Part shown: positions 10,660-21,813 of the stretch, one piece after another
Position numbering within the stretch: position 1 is the stretch's first letter
Layout: each line of letters opens with the position of its first letter
Translations under genes and position numbers: made by a program
The notes under the pieces: model-generated
What the model was told of the DNA's origin: nothing
The model's database searches: none
Seen by the model: only the letters and a program-made list of their open reading frames with translations
Assembly (NCBI RefSeq): GCF_963259705.1
Contig: NC_081841.1
Span: forward strand, 90,657,063-90,721,062
From: Myotis daubentonii
Taxonomy: Eukaryota; Chordata; Mammalia; Chiroptera; Vespertilionidae
Direction: 5' to 3'
Length of the DNA stretch: 64,000 nucleotides

Positions 10660-12385
10660 AGATGAAAAGGTGCCCAAATAAGAAGTATCAACGTACATCA
10701 GAAGAGGAGACCAAAAAACTAGCTTTTCTTAAATGCAGCTTTGCGAACTGAGTAGTAAAAAACAATAATGTAACCAAGCAGAAGACCTACATAACTGTGA
10801 ACAAAATGTGGGGAAAGGAATTGCCTCCAATCTATCATATTTATTAGAACCACTGATATCTCTTGAAAGGGCACACACGTTATAATGAAATTAACTGTGA
10901 ATTAGCTAGCAAAAATCTTGTTTTTATGGGTAATAAATGTTGTCAGAAAGAATATAGATTATATTTTAAATCCTCAAGACTATAAAATTGAGCTTATAAC
11001 AAAGAAAGGGAAAAATTTGGCTCCAGAACAGGATAATCATAGAGGCAGTTTTCTACTTAATCTCTTCTTACCAGCAAAAGGGAGAATTCGCCTCAACATT
11101 GGTTTTTTTTCTGGGGCAGAATATACCACTACAGCTAGGAATGCCATGGCTGGCTGCGTGGAATACATTTTCTTCTTTAAAAATGCCCATGCTTGTTAAA
11201 CACATGAACTGTACAAGTTTATATTTGGCCAATGTCTGTCCTTACACCTGTTCATTCATTCAGGCATTAGATCTATGCACTTGTAAAGCAAATGAATGTA
11301 TCTGTGCAGAGATGGGTAAAAATAAACTGAACTATTCTTGTAACATTATCAAAGCCATCTGACTAAATGGAAGATTGAGTTTCGTGGGATAAAGTAGTCA
11401 AATTAGATGTTTCCTCACGTTTTATGACGTTTGTCTTATTCGTGGGAATAAAATAGCTGACCTCCATTCCAGGAGAATGAGCAGCAACCAAATTTAATGC
11501 TGTTTGCTCAGGGGCTCACTCACTAGTTTTACTGCCTCTGAGGCATAGCTCCTGAATGTGCTACTGTCACACAGAGACCCGCACAGTACTTACTACAGAG
11601 CAGAGGAGGAACATTTAATTCAATCAACACTATATTAACCCTGTGGGATAATTCAATGGTAATTCAATGTTGGTCAACTCCTTGGAAATAAAGTTCAAGT
11701 AGAAGTTGGATAAGTCATTATCTTTCGAAGAGAGCTTAAAATATGTATACACACTTTAACAACTGACAACTCACTCAATCTTCACTCCTTTTCAGGTTTA
11801 ACTGATTTGAAATAATGGGTGAAGCCAGACTAAGTTTTGAACAAAGAAAATTTATTCTAAAGTTCCACTAGATTTTTTTTATGGGGATACATAAAAGATA
11901 AAGTTTACAGCACAAAACCAGCAGTAGTCGATGAATTGAGGGCACTCAAATACCAAACAAAAGGATTCTTGATGTTTGCAATTCCATTGCTTCACGTTAT
12001 CAGCAGCGCCTGGACCAGAATGGTCATTGGTTTGAAAAGAGGCATCGGCAAAAAAAATTATTCATTTCTGTAGATTCTTTTAAATTCTGAAAATGAACTA
12101 TAGGTTAATAAATACTGACTTTATAATCATTCAAAGTTTGTATACTTTTGGGGAGGGGGGGCAGCCTATATATGAGATCTCTACAATAAGAATTTCCCAA
12201 GAGCAGCAAATAACAAGAGCGGCCAGTAGTATCCCTCCCTGGCTTAGCCACACTAACAAGAGGTTCCTTGGAAAATCCAGGTGTGGTTGACTAAACCATT
12301 TTTCACATTCTCCCTATATTAAATTATACATCCACATCCTATGTTATGTGTGACTCTGAAGTACTATCCACTGTGGGTAAAATAT
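10660..12385. other. unassigned DNA
   Basis: No gene or named repeat across about 1.7 kb. AT-rich, with a poly(T) patch near 11101 and G run near 12152. Open frames up to 93 codons at 10918-11362 overlap each other in different frames and share no recognisable motif. Confidence 0.4.
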
Positions 12386-12389
12386 TTTT

Positions 12390-12700
12390 CTGATTCCATT
12401 TATTTGGGTTTGGAACATACAGTTTGCTTTAGCCCATGAAATATTCCTGAACTTGACATGAGGCCTTAAATGCACCTGTGATTTAATTTGGGCTCTTGTG
12501 TTCCTGCCATGTGCTATGACAGGAGCATGTTCCAAGAAGCTATTGGTCAGAAGAGGATGAGCAACCTGTGATGGAGCCCTGAGCCCTGGAATCCAGCCAA
12601 GTTGCAGCTGACCCACAGACCCATGTGGGAGGAATAAATGCTTATTGTTTCAAGCCAGAGTTGTGAATGGTTGTTTATGCCAGATTATTGTAGCAAAATG
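12390..12700 (+). repeat. ancient interspersed repeat, family not named
   Basis: Late part carries AGTTGCAGCTGACCCACAGA then AGGAATAAATGCTTATTGTT and TCAAGCCAGAG, a common 3' end of old mammalian repeats with a poly(A)-signal-like AATAAA. I cannot name the family safely; possibly related to 6130-6600. Confidence 0.4.
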
Positions 12701-12719
12701 TCATCTCAGTGCCTTAGCA

Positions 12720-12978
12720 CATACTGTTACCTCTACCAAGAATACTCTTCCATGCTAACTCTTCACCCTACTTGTGCTTCATATCTTAATTTAAATGCCT
12801 TGCAAGTAGGACAGATGTTGCAGACAATTTATACTTACTTGCTCCATGTTATCCAACTAGAACCTACTAGTAAGCTTCTTTGAGGGAAGGGACCATTGCA
12901 TCTTGTTCATTGGTATATTCCCAGTACAAAGCACATGATAGCTAGCACAGAGTGGATTTAATAAATATTTAAGTAATT
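12720..12978 (+). repeat. L2 LINE 3' end
   Basis: Sense L2 tail: CTGTTACCTCTACCAAGAAT near 12724, GAAGGGACCATTGCATCTTG near 12886, then TATTCCCAGTACAAAGCACA and TAATAAATATTTAAG. This order is diagnostic of the L2 3' end. Confidence 0.65.
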
Positions 12979-13395
12979 TTTAAAAAGACATGTGGTTCTA
13001 CTTATGGTTGGGTAAGAAACTTAACTTTGGGGGTATTAGTTTTAAGCAACTATAAAATAAACAGTAATACCTCTTTCCTAAGGCCATAATGATTAATTAA
13101 CCACAAAATTTAACATTTCAAATATCTGACACATAGGTACTTGGTAACCTATAGTTTTGATTATAAGAAAGAAATGCATCTCCCTCTTATCTTAAAAGGT
13201 GATTTGTTTTAAAGTGATGCTTTGGCAAAAAAAGAAACATTGCATTGTGTTGGTATTAATGATTGTTTAATTTAGATATTTCAAAATTTCCATACTTAAT
13301 TCTTTTTTTAGAGTTGGTAATTATTTTTTCAAAATTGTGTTCTTCATTCCCACCATAGCTTTTGCATCAATAGGATTTTAGTTCACTTAAATCTC
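12979..13395. other. unassigned AT-rich DNA
   Basis: No gene or named repeat; AT-rich. Confidence 0.4.
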
Positions 13396-14005
13396 TTTTT
13401 TATTTTGCCAAAAGCAACATATATTAATCATAGAAAATTAGAAAACACATATAAGTATGAAGAAGGAAAATTCATTTCTATAATCCTACAACCCACAGAT
13501 AGCTACTGTATATCCTTGAAATATTTTTTTATTCAAATACATATTTTAGTTTTTAATATGTTTTTTTCTCTAATTGATTTCAAAGAGGAAGAGAAAGGGA
13601 GAGCTAGAAACATCAATGATGAGAGAGAATCATTGATCACTGCCTCCTGCACACCTCCTACTGGGGATCGAACCCACAACCCAGGCATGTGCCCTGACCA
13701 GGTATTGAACCATGACTTCCTGGTTCATGGGTCCATGCTCAACCATTGAGCCACACTTGCCGGGCCAAATACATATTTTCTAAAATAATGATAGAGTTAT
13801 GTTGTACATCATCCTTTGGGGGTTGTTTTTCAACTTAATTATCATGACCATCATCTTATGCCAATATTATCTACATCTTTTTACTAATGGACTTCCATTG
13901 TATACAAATACCATCATTTATTTGAGCAATCTCTATTGTGGGAAATTTAGTATATTTCATGTTTTGTTTTCCTTTGGAGACCTTACAGCAATGCTTCTAT
14001 GAATG
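13396..14005 (-). repeat. ancient L1 3' end, split by a SINE
   Basis: Antisense L1ME-like 3' region: AACCCACAGATAGCTACTGT near 13491, then after the SINE AATGGACTTCCATTGTATAC near 13886 and GCAATGCTTCTATGAATGAG near 13988. The VES SINE at 13549-13765 sits inside with a clean target duplication, so the L1 is older. Confidence 0.5.
13549..13765 (-). mobile_element. VES-type SINE
   Basis: Reverse-oriented VES SINE: head complement GAGCCACACTTGCCGGGC at the right end, B-box complement GGGGATCGAACCCACAACCC in the middle, and T-rich tail at left. Exact target duplication CAAATACATATTTT at 13534-13547 and 13766-13779, so the insertion boundaries are certain. Confidence 0.97.
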
Positions 14006-14429
14006 AGTGAAAAGATACAATGAGTCGCTCAACATGTTTAGAAAACAACAGCCAATGACTGGTATCTTGTAGCTCAGAGTACAATAGATCATTATCCTCA
14101 CCACAATAGATACTCACCACAGTCTCTTTCCTTACATTTTTTACTGAGTCTGGGACCATCAGCAGAAGGTAGTCATGTGAAGAGGTGGGCAATGCTAGAA
14201 TAAAAGCCTCTGAGGAAGAACTTCCAATTCTGGTCTCAAGAATGAATGTGCAAACCAGAACCTATAAATTAACATACATGGTCAAAAACACCATAACAAA
14301 AAGTGGGCTCGCATTTGGGGGGGTGTGTGGAGGGGGAGAAACATTTGTCAAAACAAATATGGACATTTGTAGCTGCAAATAGTGAGAGCAAAAGTGGCCT
14401 ATGTGTTTCATTTCATTTCCCACTTCGGA
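14006..14429. other. unassigned DNA
   Basis: No gene or named repeat; a short G-rich patch lies near 14318-14338. Confidence 0.35.
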
Positions 14430-14590
14430 GTCTGGTTGGCTGGTATGACAGGTGCTGCCATCTTCATTTTACAGATAAAGGAGTCACAGACAGGCTGACG
14501 AGAGTATCCACATCCCAAGAGTGAGTGGCACAGCCAGAGTCTGAGCCCACGTGTCCTGGCCCACAGACAAGGGCTCTTTCCATGCTCTCA
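14430..14590 (-). repeat. MIR SINE fragment
   Basis: Antisense MIR: CATCTTCATTTTACAGATAA near 14459, then GGCACAGCCAGAGTCTGAGC near 14527 and GGGCTCTTTCCATGCTCT. Confidence 0.65.
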
Positions 14591-16427
14591 TAGTTCTCTG
14601 TAATACTCAGAATTATTCAGAATAGGGAAGAGAACACAGTGTGGCGGGGAGATTAGTGGAAACATAATTCTCCTGAGAGACAGCACGTAGACATCTGTTG
14701 GCTACTTAGCATGGATCTAACATCCTCAGTCAGAGGATAATAACTATGTGTATCCACCTCTCTGGGGCAATATGAGCATTATTGTTTAATTAGAAATTTG
14801 TCTCCTAAAGAGCTTTGATATTCTCAAAGGAAAGGTGCTGCTGAAAAGTGAAAATTTTGTCTTTGCTTTTCCTGTGCAATGGGGGAAAGGAGATTTGGCT
14901 CAGGTAAAGGAATTACTGGAAGGTACACAAATTCTTTATCCAATAATGTTAAGATGGAGAAAGTGGTAGTCCTTTTGCACTTAATGCACACCTTACAATA
15001 CAGTGAAATCTTCTTACTCAACACAGAGCTGCTAATTAATGGGCTAATCAGAAATATCAGTTTGTGGAAAACACACTTATGTTGCAAACATTATATTTTA
15101 ACTTAATATAAATGTATTTGCCATCTGGTGGAAGGTCATGGCCTTTCCCCACACTGAGTTCACTGTAAAGAATCCAAAGCTACATTTTTTTTTAACCTAA
15201 ACCACACCCATAACTTCTCATTTTTTCATTTCAAATATTTCTTCCTTTGTACCGGGTGAGAACGGAAAGATACTCATGAGCAAATACTGTAGATTTTATT
15301 ATTTTCCCCATCTTTTCTCATTAACTAATTTGACATTATTAAATCTTTGCAAAGCATTCCATTTTAATTTCATTGTAATAATTCTCTCTGTCTCTCTCTT
15401 CAGACTCATATTTCATTCGTTAACGTAATAGTAAAGTGAAATGCATAATTTAAAAAAACAAGTAGAACTGGCGCAAATATGTTAGGGAACAACCCATTCC
15501 GACTGTCAGAAAGCATGAAGCTCAGCTCCTGGGGCGGCGCTGGGTGTGGGCAGAGCGGCCGGCTTGCTCAGTGCTCTGAGCACAGGGTGTGCTTCCCAGG
15601 GAGCAGAGAGCTGGTTCCTCCTACACGTCACTAAAGTGGAAACTGGTTAAAAGTGCACCCATCATAATTTTTATTTGTTAATTGTTAATATTAAGAAGTG
15701 TCTTCATGGACTATACTTGAGATCAGTCCCAGGTAGGAGTTTAAATTATATCTGTAATGTTTCTACTCAAATGTTAAAATCCCACCCCCTACCCCCATAA
15801 ACCCGCAGAATCAGTAAATTTGCTGATGCGGGCAATACGTTTAGGTTCATACATCCTGCTCTTGGATCCCTAAGAGACCTAGTTTCTCACCAGGGCAGCC
15901 ACTTGATAAGGAAGGGAAGGGCTGGATCAACAAACTGAATTCCAACTTTTATTTTCTTCTGAGCACTTACAAACACTGGAAGTTTTCTTGTGAATGATTT
16001 CTTATTGTCTGTTTCTGGTGGTTAGGAGGTACATTCTGTGAGGGGTGAGGCCTCATCTGCCTCATCTACCTGTATGTTCTCAGCACACCTGGGAGAGTGG
16101 CCACCACAGAAGCAGCACAGTGAATGTTGTTAAATGGATGATTGATTTAACAGGGCTGCCCTGTATATACACAACATGACGTCTCCTACACCAATTTGAT
16201 TTCACTTAATTACTAATCTTTTTTTTCTTTTTAAAATAAATTTGCACACTCTCAGGGGTTTTTCAATAGCTTGGCAAAAATACAGACTGCAGAAACTAGA
16301 TTCTCATCTTTTGTATATCAGATCAGAAAATTACTTAGGCTCCAGAAAATCAAAAGGGCATAGTAATGACCAAAGCTACCTAACAACTACACAAACTGTG
16401 TATACCAAGGGATTTAATACAGTCGTT
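14591..16427. other. unassigned DNA
   Basis: About 1.8 kb without a gene or a repeat I can name. Contains a GC-rich patch near 15530-15600 and poly(T) near 15186-15194. Nothing here supports a promoter or exon. Confidence 0.4.
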
Positions 16428-16439
16428 CAGATCAGCCTT

Positions 16440-16679
16440 TTTAAAAATATATATATATTTTTTATTGATTTCAGAGAGGAAGGAAGAGAGAGATTTCAGA
16501 GAGGTGGATGAAAGAGAATTATGGAGCATTTACCTCCTGCACACCCCATACTGCAGATCGAGCCCACAGCCCAGGCATGTGCCCTGACAGGGAATCAAAC
16601 CATGATCTCCTGGATACGTTGATGCTCAATCACTGAGCCACACCATCTGAGCTTTGTTTGTTTGTTTGTTTTTGTTTTT
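16440..16679 (-). mobile_element. VES-type SINE with an extra (TTTG)n block
   Basis: Reverse-oriented VES SINE (B-box complement near 16555-16575, head complement GAGCCACACCATCTGAGC near 16637). Target duplication CAGATCAGCCTT at 16428-16439 and 16680-16691. Unusually, a T/G-rich block of about 23 bases containing four TTTG units (16655-16679) lies between the SINE head and the target duplication. Confidence 0.93.
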
Positions 16680-16959
16680 CAGATCAGCCTTAATTAATGA
16701 TCGTGTATAGTTATACAACGGAAAGCAACCACATACCCCAAGCCAAGCACTTTTCATAGAACCTGAAGTCCAAGGATGTTATCAGAACTTCTAATATGGG
16801 CCATGAGAGAACTGCCAAAAAATGAAGAAACTTTTTAAAAATGGATTTTCTGTCCGTGCTTTTAAACTTTGTTTGTTTTATTTAAGTATATGCTTTGTTT
16901 GGGTATACTTAGATTTGTTGCAGGAGAAGAAAAGGGATGATAAAGGAAATTTTCGTTAA

Positions 16960-17283
16960 AATAAATTAATGACCCACCAACAGATGATTGGGTAAAGAAG
17001 ATGTGGTACAAGTATATAATGGAATGCTTCTCAGCCATTAAAAAACCCCAAAAACTTGCCATTTGTGACAACATGGATGAATCTTGAAGATATTATCCTA
17101 AGTGAAATAAGTCAGAAGGAAAAGAACAAAAATCATATGGTTTCATTTATGTGGAATATAAAACAAAAAAGTAACAAAAGAACTAACAAAAACAAACTCA
17201 TAGAAACAAGAACAGAATGGTGGTTACCAGAGTTGGAGGGAAAGGGGGCAAATTGTATTAGGCAGATCAAATATTTTTTAAAA
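16960..17283 (+). mobile_element. L1 3' end fragment, sense
   Basis: Late L1 sequence: ACCAACAGATGATTGGGTAA near 16977, TATAATGGAATGCTTCTCAG near 17015, GACAACATGGATGAATCTTG near 17069, and AGAATGGTGGTTACCAGAGT near 17213. Ends at the Helitron boundary. No L1 continuation is seen after the Helitron, so either the L1 ended here or its flank is lost. Confidence 0.75.
17056..17250 (+). pseudogene. decayed L1 ORF2 C-terminal remnant
   Basis: The frame reads a segment with ATTWMNLEDIILSEISQ-like residues (here TTWMNLEDIILSEISQ), a hallmark of the extreme C-terminus of L1 ORF2p. It is a short remnant with no reverse transcriptase or endonuclease domain. Confidence 0.7.
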
Positions 17284-18663
17284 TCCTATCTAATAAAAGA
17301 GAAACATGGTAATTAGCGTACGACCGCTACCCTTCCCATTGGCTAATCAGAGCAATATCCAAATTAACTGCCAGCCAAGATGGCGGCCGGCAGCCAGGCA
17401 GTTTAAAGCAAACATGAGGCTTGCTTGCTTCAGTGATGGAGGACTCCAACGTTCCCCGCCTGCCGCTGCCGGCCTCTGAGCTGCAACTCTAAGCAACTAT
17501 GTTACAAATATAGAAGCTAAACAAAACCCCAGAAACCTGCTTTACTCAGCCGGGCTTCAGCCAGCAGGATGGCAACATTGTTTCAAATACAGAAGGTAAA
17601 CAAAGGCCAGAAACCTGCTTTCAGCAGTGGAGGCCTAAGAGCTGGAGCCAAGCCTCAAAGCTAAAGCTGGCCCAGAATAAAAAGAAAAAAAGGAGTGGTT
17701 GGGAGCTTCAGTCACCCGCCAGCCTGAAAACAGCCCTCAGCCCCTCAGCCCCTCACCCAGACTGGCCAGGCACCCCAGTGGGGACCCCCCACCCTGATCC
17801 AGGACACCCTTCAGGGCAAACTAGCCAGCCCCCACCTGTGCACCAGGCCTCTACCCTATATAGTAAAAGGGTAATATGCCTCCTAGCACCGGGATCAGCG
17901 GAGCCGCGAGGCCTCCTGGCACCGGGATCAGCGTGACGGGGGCAGCGCCCAAACCCCCTGATCGCCCTGTGGCTCTGTGTGTGACAAGGGGTGGGGCCAC
18001 AACCTCCCTACCCGCCCTGCTCTGTTCGTGACAGGGGAAGGTGCCCCAAACCCCTGATCAGCCCTTCTCTGTGCCTGATAGGGGGAGCTCCCCAACCCCC
18101 TGATCGGCCCTGCTCTGTGTGTGATGGAGTAGAGCCATAACCTCCCCATTGGCCCTGCCCTGAGTGTGAGAGTGGTGGCGCCCCAACCCCCTGATCAGCC
18201 CTGCTCTGTGTGTGACAGGGGAGAGCTCCCCAACCCCCTGATGGGCCCTGCTCTGTGCATGAAAGGGGGCAGCGCCCCAACCCCCAGATTGGCCCTGCTC
18301 TGTGCGTGACAGGGGGTGGCGCCGCAACCTCCCCATCGACCCTGCCTTGAGTGTGACAGGGGGCGGTGCCCCAACCCCACAATCGGCCCTACCCTGAGCT
18401 TAACTGAGGGTGGCATCACAACCTCCCAATCCGTCCTGCTCTGTACATGACAGGGGGCGGTGCCCCAACTCCCCAATCGGCCCTGCTCTGAGCCCAACCA
18501 GGGGCTGCACCTAGGGATTGGGCCTGCCCTCTGCCACCTGGGAGCAGGCCTAAGCCAGCAGGTCGTTATCCCCCAAGGGGTCCCAGACTGCGAAAGGGCA
18601 CAGGCCGGGCTGAGGGACCCCCCCCCCCCCCAGTGCACAAATTTTTGTGCACTGGGCCTCTAG
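17284..18663 (+). mobile_element. composite HeliBat-type Helitron 1
   Basis: Non-autonomous rolling-circle transposon, 1380 bp. It starts TCCTATCTAATAAAAGAGAA after A (17283) and ends in palindrome GTGCACAAATTTTTGTGCAC (18634-18653) followed by GGGCCTCTAG and then T (18664): the Helitron rules of TC start, hairpin near the 3' end, CTAG end and A/T target. No Rep or helicase frame is present. At 17845-17870 it has an internal junction: CAGGCCTCTA joined to CCTATATAGTAAAAGGGTAA, which is a 3' terminus without its palindrome fused to a second 5' terminus. The same junction is in the copy at 57765-59345. The second half holds a 47-bp minisatellite. Inserted at the end of an L1 fragment. Confidence 0.95.
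17935..18500 (+). repeat. 47-bp minisatellite inside Helitron 1
   Basis: About 12 imperfect units of roughly 47 bp, each with the pattern CCCCAACCCCCTGATC, GGCCCTGCTCTG, GTGTGTGACAGGGG. The overlapping minus-strand open frames of 73 to 147 codons are translations of these units and not genes. The matching array in Helitron 2 is at 57945-58545. Confidence 0.93.
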
Positions 18664-19324
18664 TAGATTAATAAAGAAATCAATTATAAGGGGGAAAACC
18701 CCTCATCTTAAGGGCCAGGAAGAAACAGTAGAAGTATTTTCAAGTGAATGAGGACTTAAAGAAACATCCAGTTGGAGAATTATTTTTGTTTTGTCAATGG
18801 AAGAGGTAGCCAAGAGGTCATGCTGACCCATATACAGTGAACATTACCCCAATTTCCCTTCAAGCATCACCTTTCGAGTATCCCAAGCTACAACTATTGG
18901 TTTTGCTTCAAATCTCCTCACCTTCATATTCTGTCATTAAAACCACTAAAAATTACTTTTAAAATGTCTTTCAAGTTCAGCTCTTCTTCTCCATCCCATT
19001 GATACTGGTTCAGGCTCTGGTCCTCATAGCAATGGGCTGTACAACAGCTGCGAATGGGCACACTTGCCAGGGGTCTGTCCCTGGGCCAACGCATCCCATG
19101 GCTGCCGTCAGAAGTCCCCCTCATGCAATACTTGAGCATACCATTTAAGCTTTCACATGGCTCAGCTCACCTCTGAAGCCTCCTCTCTTGTCTATCCCCT
19201 TACAACACACACCCTTATGCTTCAGGCACAATTAGAAAATTATGGGCTAGAGTCTGAAGCTCAGAGGAACAATCGAAAACAACTAAGAATTTATAAATAC
19301 AGTACTTAACTTATGCTTAATTGC
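18664..19324. other. unassigned DNA
   Basis: No gene or named repeat. The ORF-like frame at 18924-19139 (-) lacks recognisable motifs. Confidence 0.4.
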
Positions 19325-19720
19325 TTCCATTACACCACCTAATTCTCCCCATTGCCCTCCCCGTCCCTTCAGGATCGTGATGTTCATTCCTCCAGGTGCA
19401 GGGAGTGCTGGCTCACAGCTGGCTCCCTCTGCAAAGGCGCTTCCTCGCCCCAGCTCACATCCCCTCTCAGCCAGCAGCCCATATTCAATGACTGACTGCT
19501 GCAGGACACAAAGCCCAGACTCCTCTTCTTGATGGGGGATAGCGCTGAAGGGAGATCTCAGAGGCTGAGCTCCCCATGGGCTAGCTGTGTCCTCTGTTGT
19601 TACTAAGTTATAGTTTGACTGCTCCCTCTGCCCAAATCTGCTTCCCTTACTTCCAGGAACACTTCCCAATAAACCTCCAGCATGGAACTCTCAGCCTCAA
19701 GGTCTCTCTAGGAAGCCTCA
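19325..19720 (+). repeat. possible ancient LTR-like repeat
   Basis: Its end, GAACACTTCCCAATAAACCT followed by CCAGCATGGAACTCTCAG, resembles the end of the repeat at 61083-61560 (GAGCCCTTCCCACTAAATCT, then CCTGCGTGCAAATCTCAG). The arrangement with a poly(A) signal near the 3' end suits an old LTR, but I cannot name it. Confidence 0.35.
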
Positions 19721-19924
19721 TAGAAAGAAGTTTAATCTCTTTAAATTATATTTGAAATTGTACTATTTTATATATTGACTTGACTTTTAATTCATATTCA
19801 TGCTTGACCAGTTAAACTTTGAAAAATACTGTTTCTTCAGAAAGTTAATTGAATGGAAAGGACATCTATAGCTTCTCTTTTTCTCTCTTCATTCTTATCC
19901 ATCTCCATTATCATATATCGCTTA

Positions 19925-20135
19925 AAACATTGGAGCCAGAACTCTGATTGCAACCTGATGCTGTTGTTTACTGGCTATGTAACTTCAGTAGGTTACATAG
20001 CCCCTCTTTAGCACAGTTTTCTCCTCTATAAAGTGGGGATAATAATAATAATGTTACTCAATGTTATGAAGATTAAATAAGTTATACATAAAGCACTAAG
20101 AATGGTGTCTAGCTAAAAATGAGTGCTTAAATTCA
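19925..20135 (+). repeat. MIR SINE
   Basis: Sense MIR: GGAGCCAGAACTCTGATTGC near 19932, ACTGGCTATGTAACTTCAGT near 19970, TATAAAGTGGGGATAATAAT near 20026 and GAAGATTAAATAAGTTATAC. Confidence 0.7.
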
Positions 20136-20721
20136 TCAGGGTAACACTGGCTGTTATAACAAATAGATCTACAATTATCCAATGGCTCCAAACACAATAG
20201 ACAGGAACACCTGGTAAACTGGGGAAACTTTTCTTTTCATGGCTTTGCAGGTATCTAGGTTAATGAATTCCCAGTTATCTCTAGTACATGGCTTCTTCAT
20301 CCTAATCAGCTAGGAGAGGGGAAAAATAGAGAGTGTGTATGGCGATTTGTAAGGGTCAGGCCTGGAATGGAGCTCATTATAACAACTCACATTCCCTGGC
20401 ACACCTAACTGCAAAGGATGCTGGGAAATGTAGTCTAAGAAACAGATTTTAGTAACTAGCTAGATGTGCAGCAAGTTTTGCTAAATTAATCATTATTATT
20501 ATCTGGAAATATAAGGTATTCCTGTCTCTCCATTTAGGTATTTAGAAAGATTAAGATAAGCTGAGTCTATTCCCTCATAAATGGATGCCACTGTAACACA
20601 AGCTTTCAAAGGGAAAGATCTGTGCTTTTCTTATTCATGTCTGCCTGTAACCACAGCTCTGGGAACAGTACCTGGCAGATATAAGTGCTTATTAAATAAC
20701 TGCTAAATGAAAAAATAATAA
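20136..20721. other. unassigned DNA
   Basis: No gene. A LINE/MIR-like tail (GGGAACAGTACCTGGCAGAT then AAGTGCTTATTAAATAACTG) is visible at 20660-20705; the rest is unassigned. Confidence 0.4.
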
Positions 20722-20722
20722 C

Positions 20723-20799
<77 letters not shown>
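20722..20799. repeat. (ATT)n(ACT)n trinucleotide repeat
   Basis: About 10 TTA-type units (20723-20753) change to about 15 CTA-type units (20752-20799). The last CTA unit is shared with the CTAG terminus of the Helitron fragment that follows. Confidence 0.95.
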
Positions 20800-21015
20800 G
20801 AGGCCCGGTGCATGAAATTTGTGCACAGGAGGGGGGGAACCCCTCAGCCCAGCCTGCACCCTCTCCAATCCGAGACCCCTCGGGGAATGTCCGACTGCCA
20901 GTTTAGGCCCGATCTTGGTTTTGACACAGTCAAAACCCCTGCAGTTCCCCCATGACTCAGTCACTCCACATCCCTTTGGTCTCACCCCCAGGCACTCCCC
21001 ATCTTACAGCTGGCA
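20797..21015 (-). mobile_element. HeliBat 3' end fragment
   Basis: Reverse-oriented Helitron 3' terminus: CTAGAGGCCCGGTGCATGAA (20797-20816) with palindrome partner TTTGTGCAC, then about 200 bp of internal Helitron sequence including AATGTCCGACTGCCAGTTTA. The base before CTAG is A, fitting an A/T target. No 5' TC end is found, so it is truncated at about 21015. Confidence 0.85.
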
Positions 21016-21019
21016 CTTG

Positions 21020-21185
21020 TGATTGGACACTGTAGATGCTCCAGTGAGAATAAGGCAAACATCACCCTACCCTGCAGAGTTTACATTTCAGTGAGGTAGC
21101 CAAGAAACAAGTAAGTAAACAAATATGCAATATTAAAGAGTATGATGAAGAAAAATAAAGGGTAAGGAAATTGAGAGTGGTGAGG
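21020..21185 (-). repeat. ancient LINE (L2-like) fragment
   Basis: CTGCAGAGTTTACATTTCAG near 21073, then AAACAAGTAAGTAAACAAAT and GATGAAGAAAAATAAAGGGT, the same antisense L2-like order as near 22.5 kb. Confidence 0.4.
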
Positions 21186-21569
21186 TAAATAACTAGATAA
21201 ATAATATCTTAAATTTTACCAGCAAGTGACAGTCATTCCACAGAGATACTCTGTGGACGTGATCTTCACTATAATTATACCCCCCTGCCATAACTGCATA
21301 TTACACATGAATTCTTACCATTGACCTATATTTGTGCTCCTTTGAACTTTGTTTATGACTGCTATTCAGGGAAGTAATATAAAGCACTAAAGATTGCCTA
21401 ATGGACTGTTTGTGTGGGATGTTGAGGGAATAATATAATTTACTATTGCCCCTCTGGGGAGTAAGAGTACAAAGGTCTCAATTTCTTTCCATAATCTTCT
21501 TTGTAGAAAAATTCAACATAAAAATATTTAATATAAAATCGGGTTTTACTCAAGTATGGAAAACTATAA
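21186..21569. other. unassigned DNA
   Basis: No gene or named repeat. Confidence 0.35.
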
Positions 21570-21582
21570 AAATGTTATTTTG

Positions 21583-21800
21583 GCCCTAACTGGTTTGGCT
21601 CAGTGGATAGAGCATCAGCCTGTGGACTCAAGGGTCCTGGGTTCAATTCTGGTCAAGGGCATGTACCTTGGTTGCGGGCACATACCCAATAGGGAGTGTG
21701 CAGGAGGCAGCTGATCGATGTTTCTCTCTCATCGATGTTTCTAACTTTCTATCCCTCTCCCTTCCTCTCTGTAAAAAAATCAATAAAATATATATTTTTT
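21583..21800 (+). mobile_element. VES-type SINE
   Basis: Head GCCCTAACTGGTTTGGCTCA, B-box-like GGGTTCAATTCTGGTC near 21640, repeated CATCGATGTTTCT motif, and tail AAATCAATAAAATATATATT. Exact target duplication AAATGTTATTTTG at 21570-21582 and 21801-21813. Confidence 0.97.
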
Positions 21801-21813
21801 AAATGTTATTTTG

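Noticed and set aside
17935..18500. Regular repeats that could suggest a CRISPR array
   Set aside because: The units are imperfect and follow each other without unique spacers, in a mammalian transposon; this is a minisatellite.
18008..18638. Long open frames (92-147 codons) on the minus strand
   Set aside because: Antisense translation of the Helitron 1 minisatellite, matching the artefact in Helitron 2.
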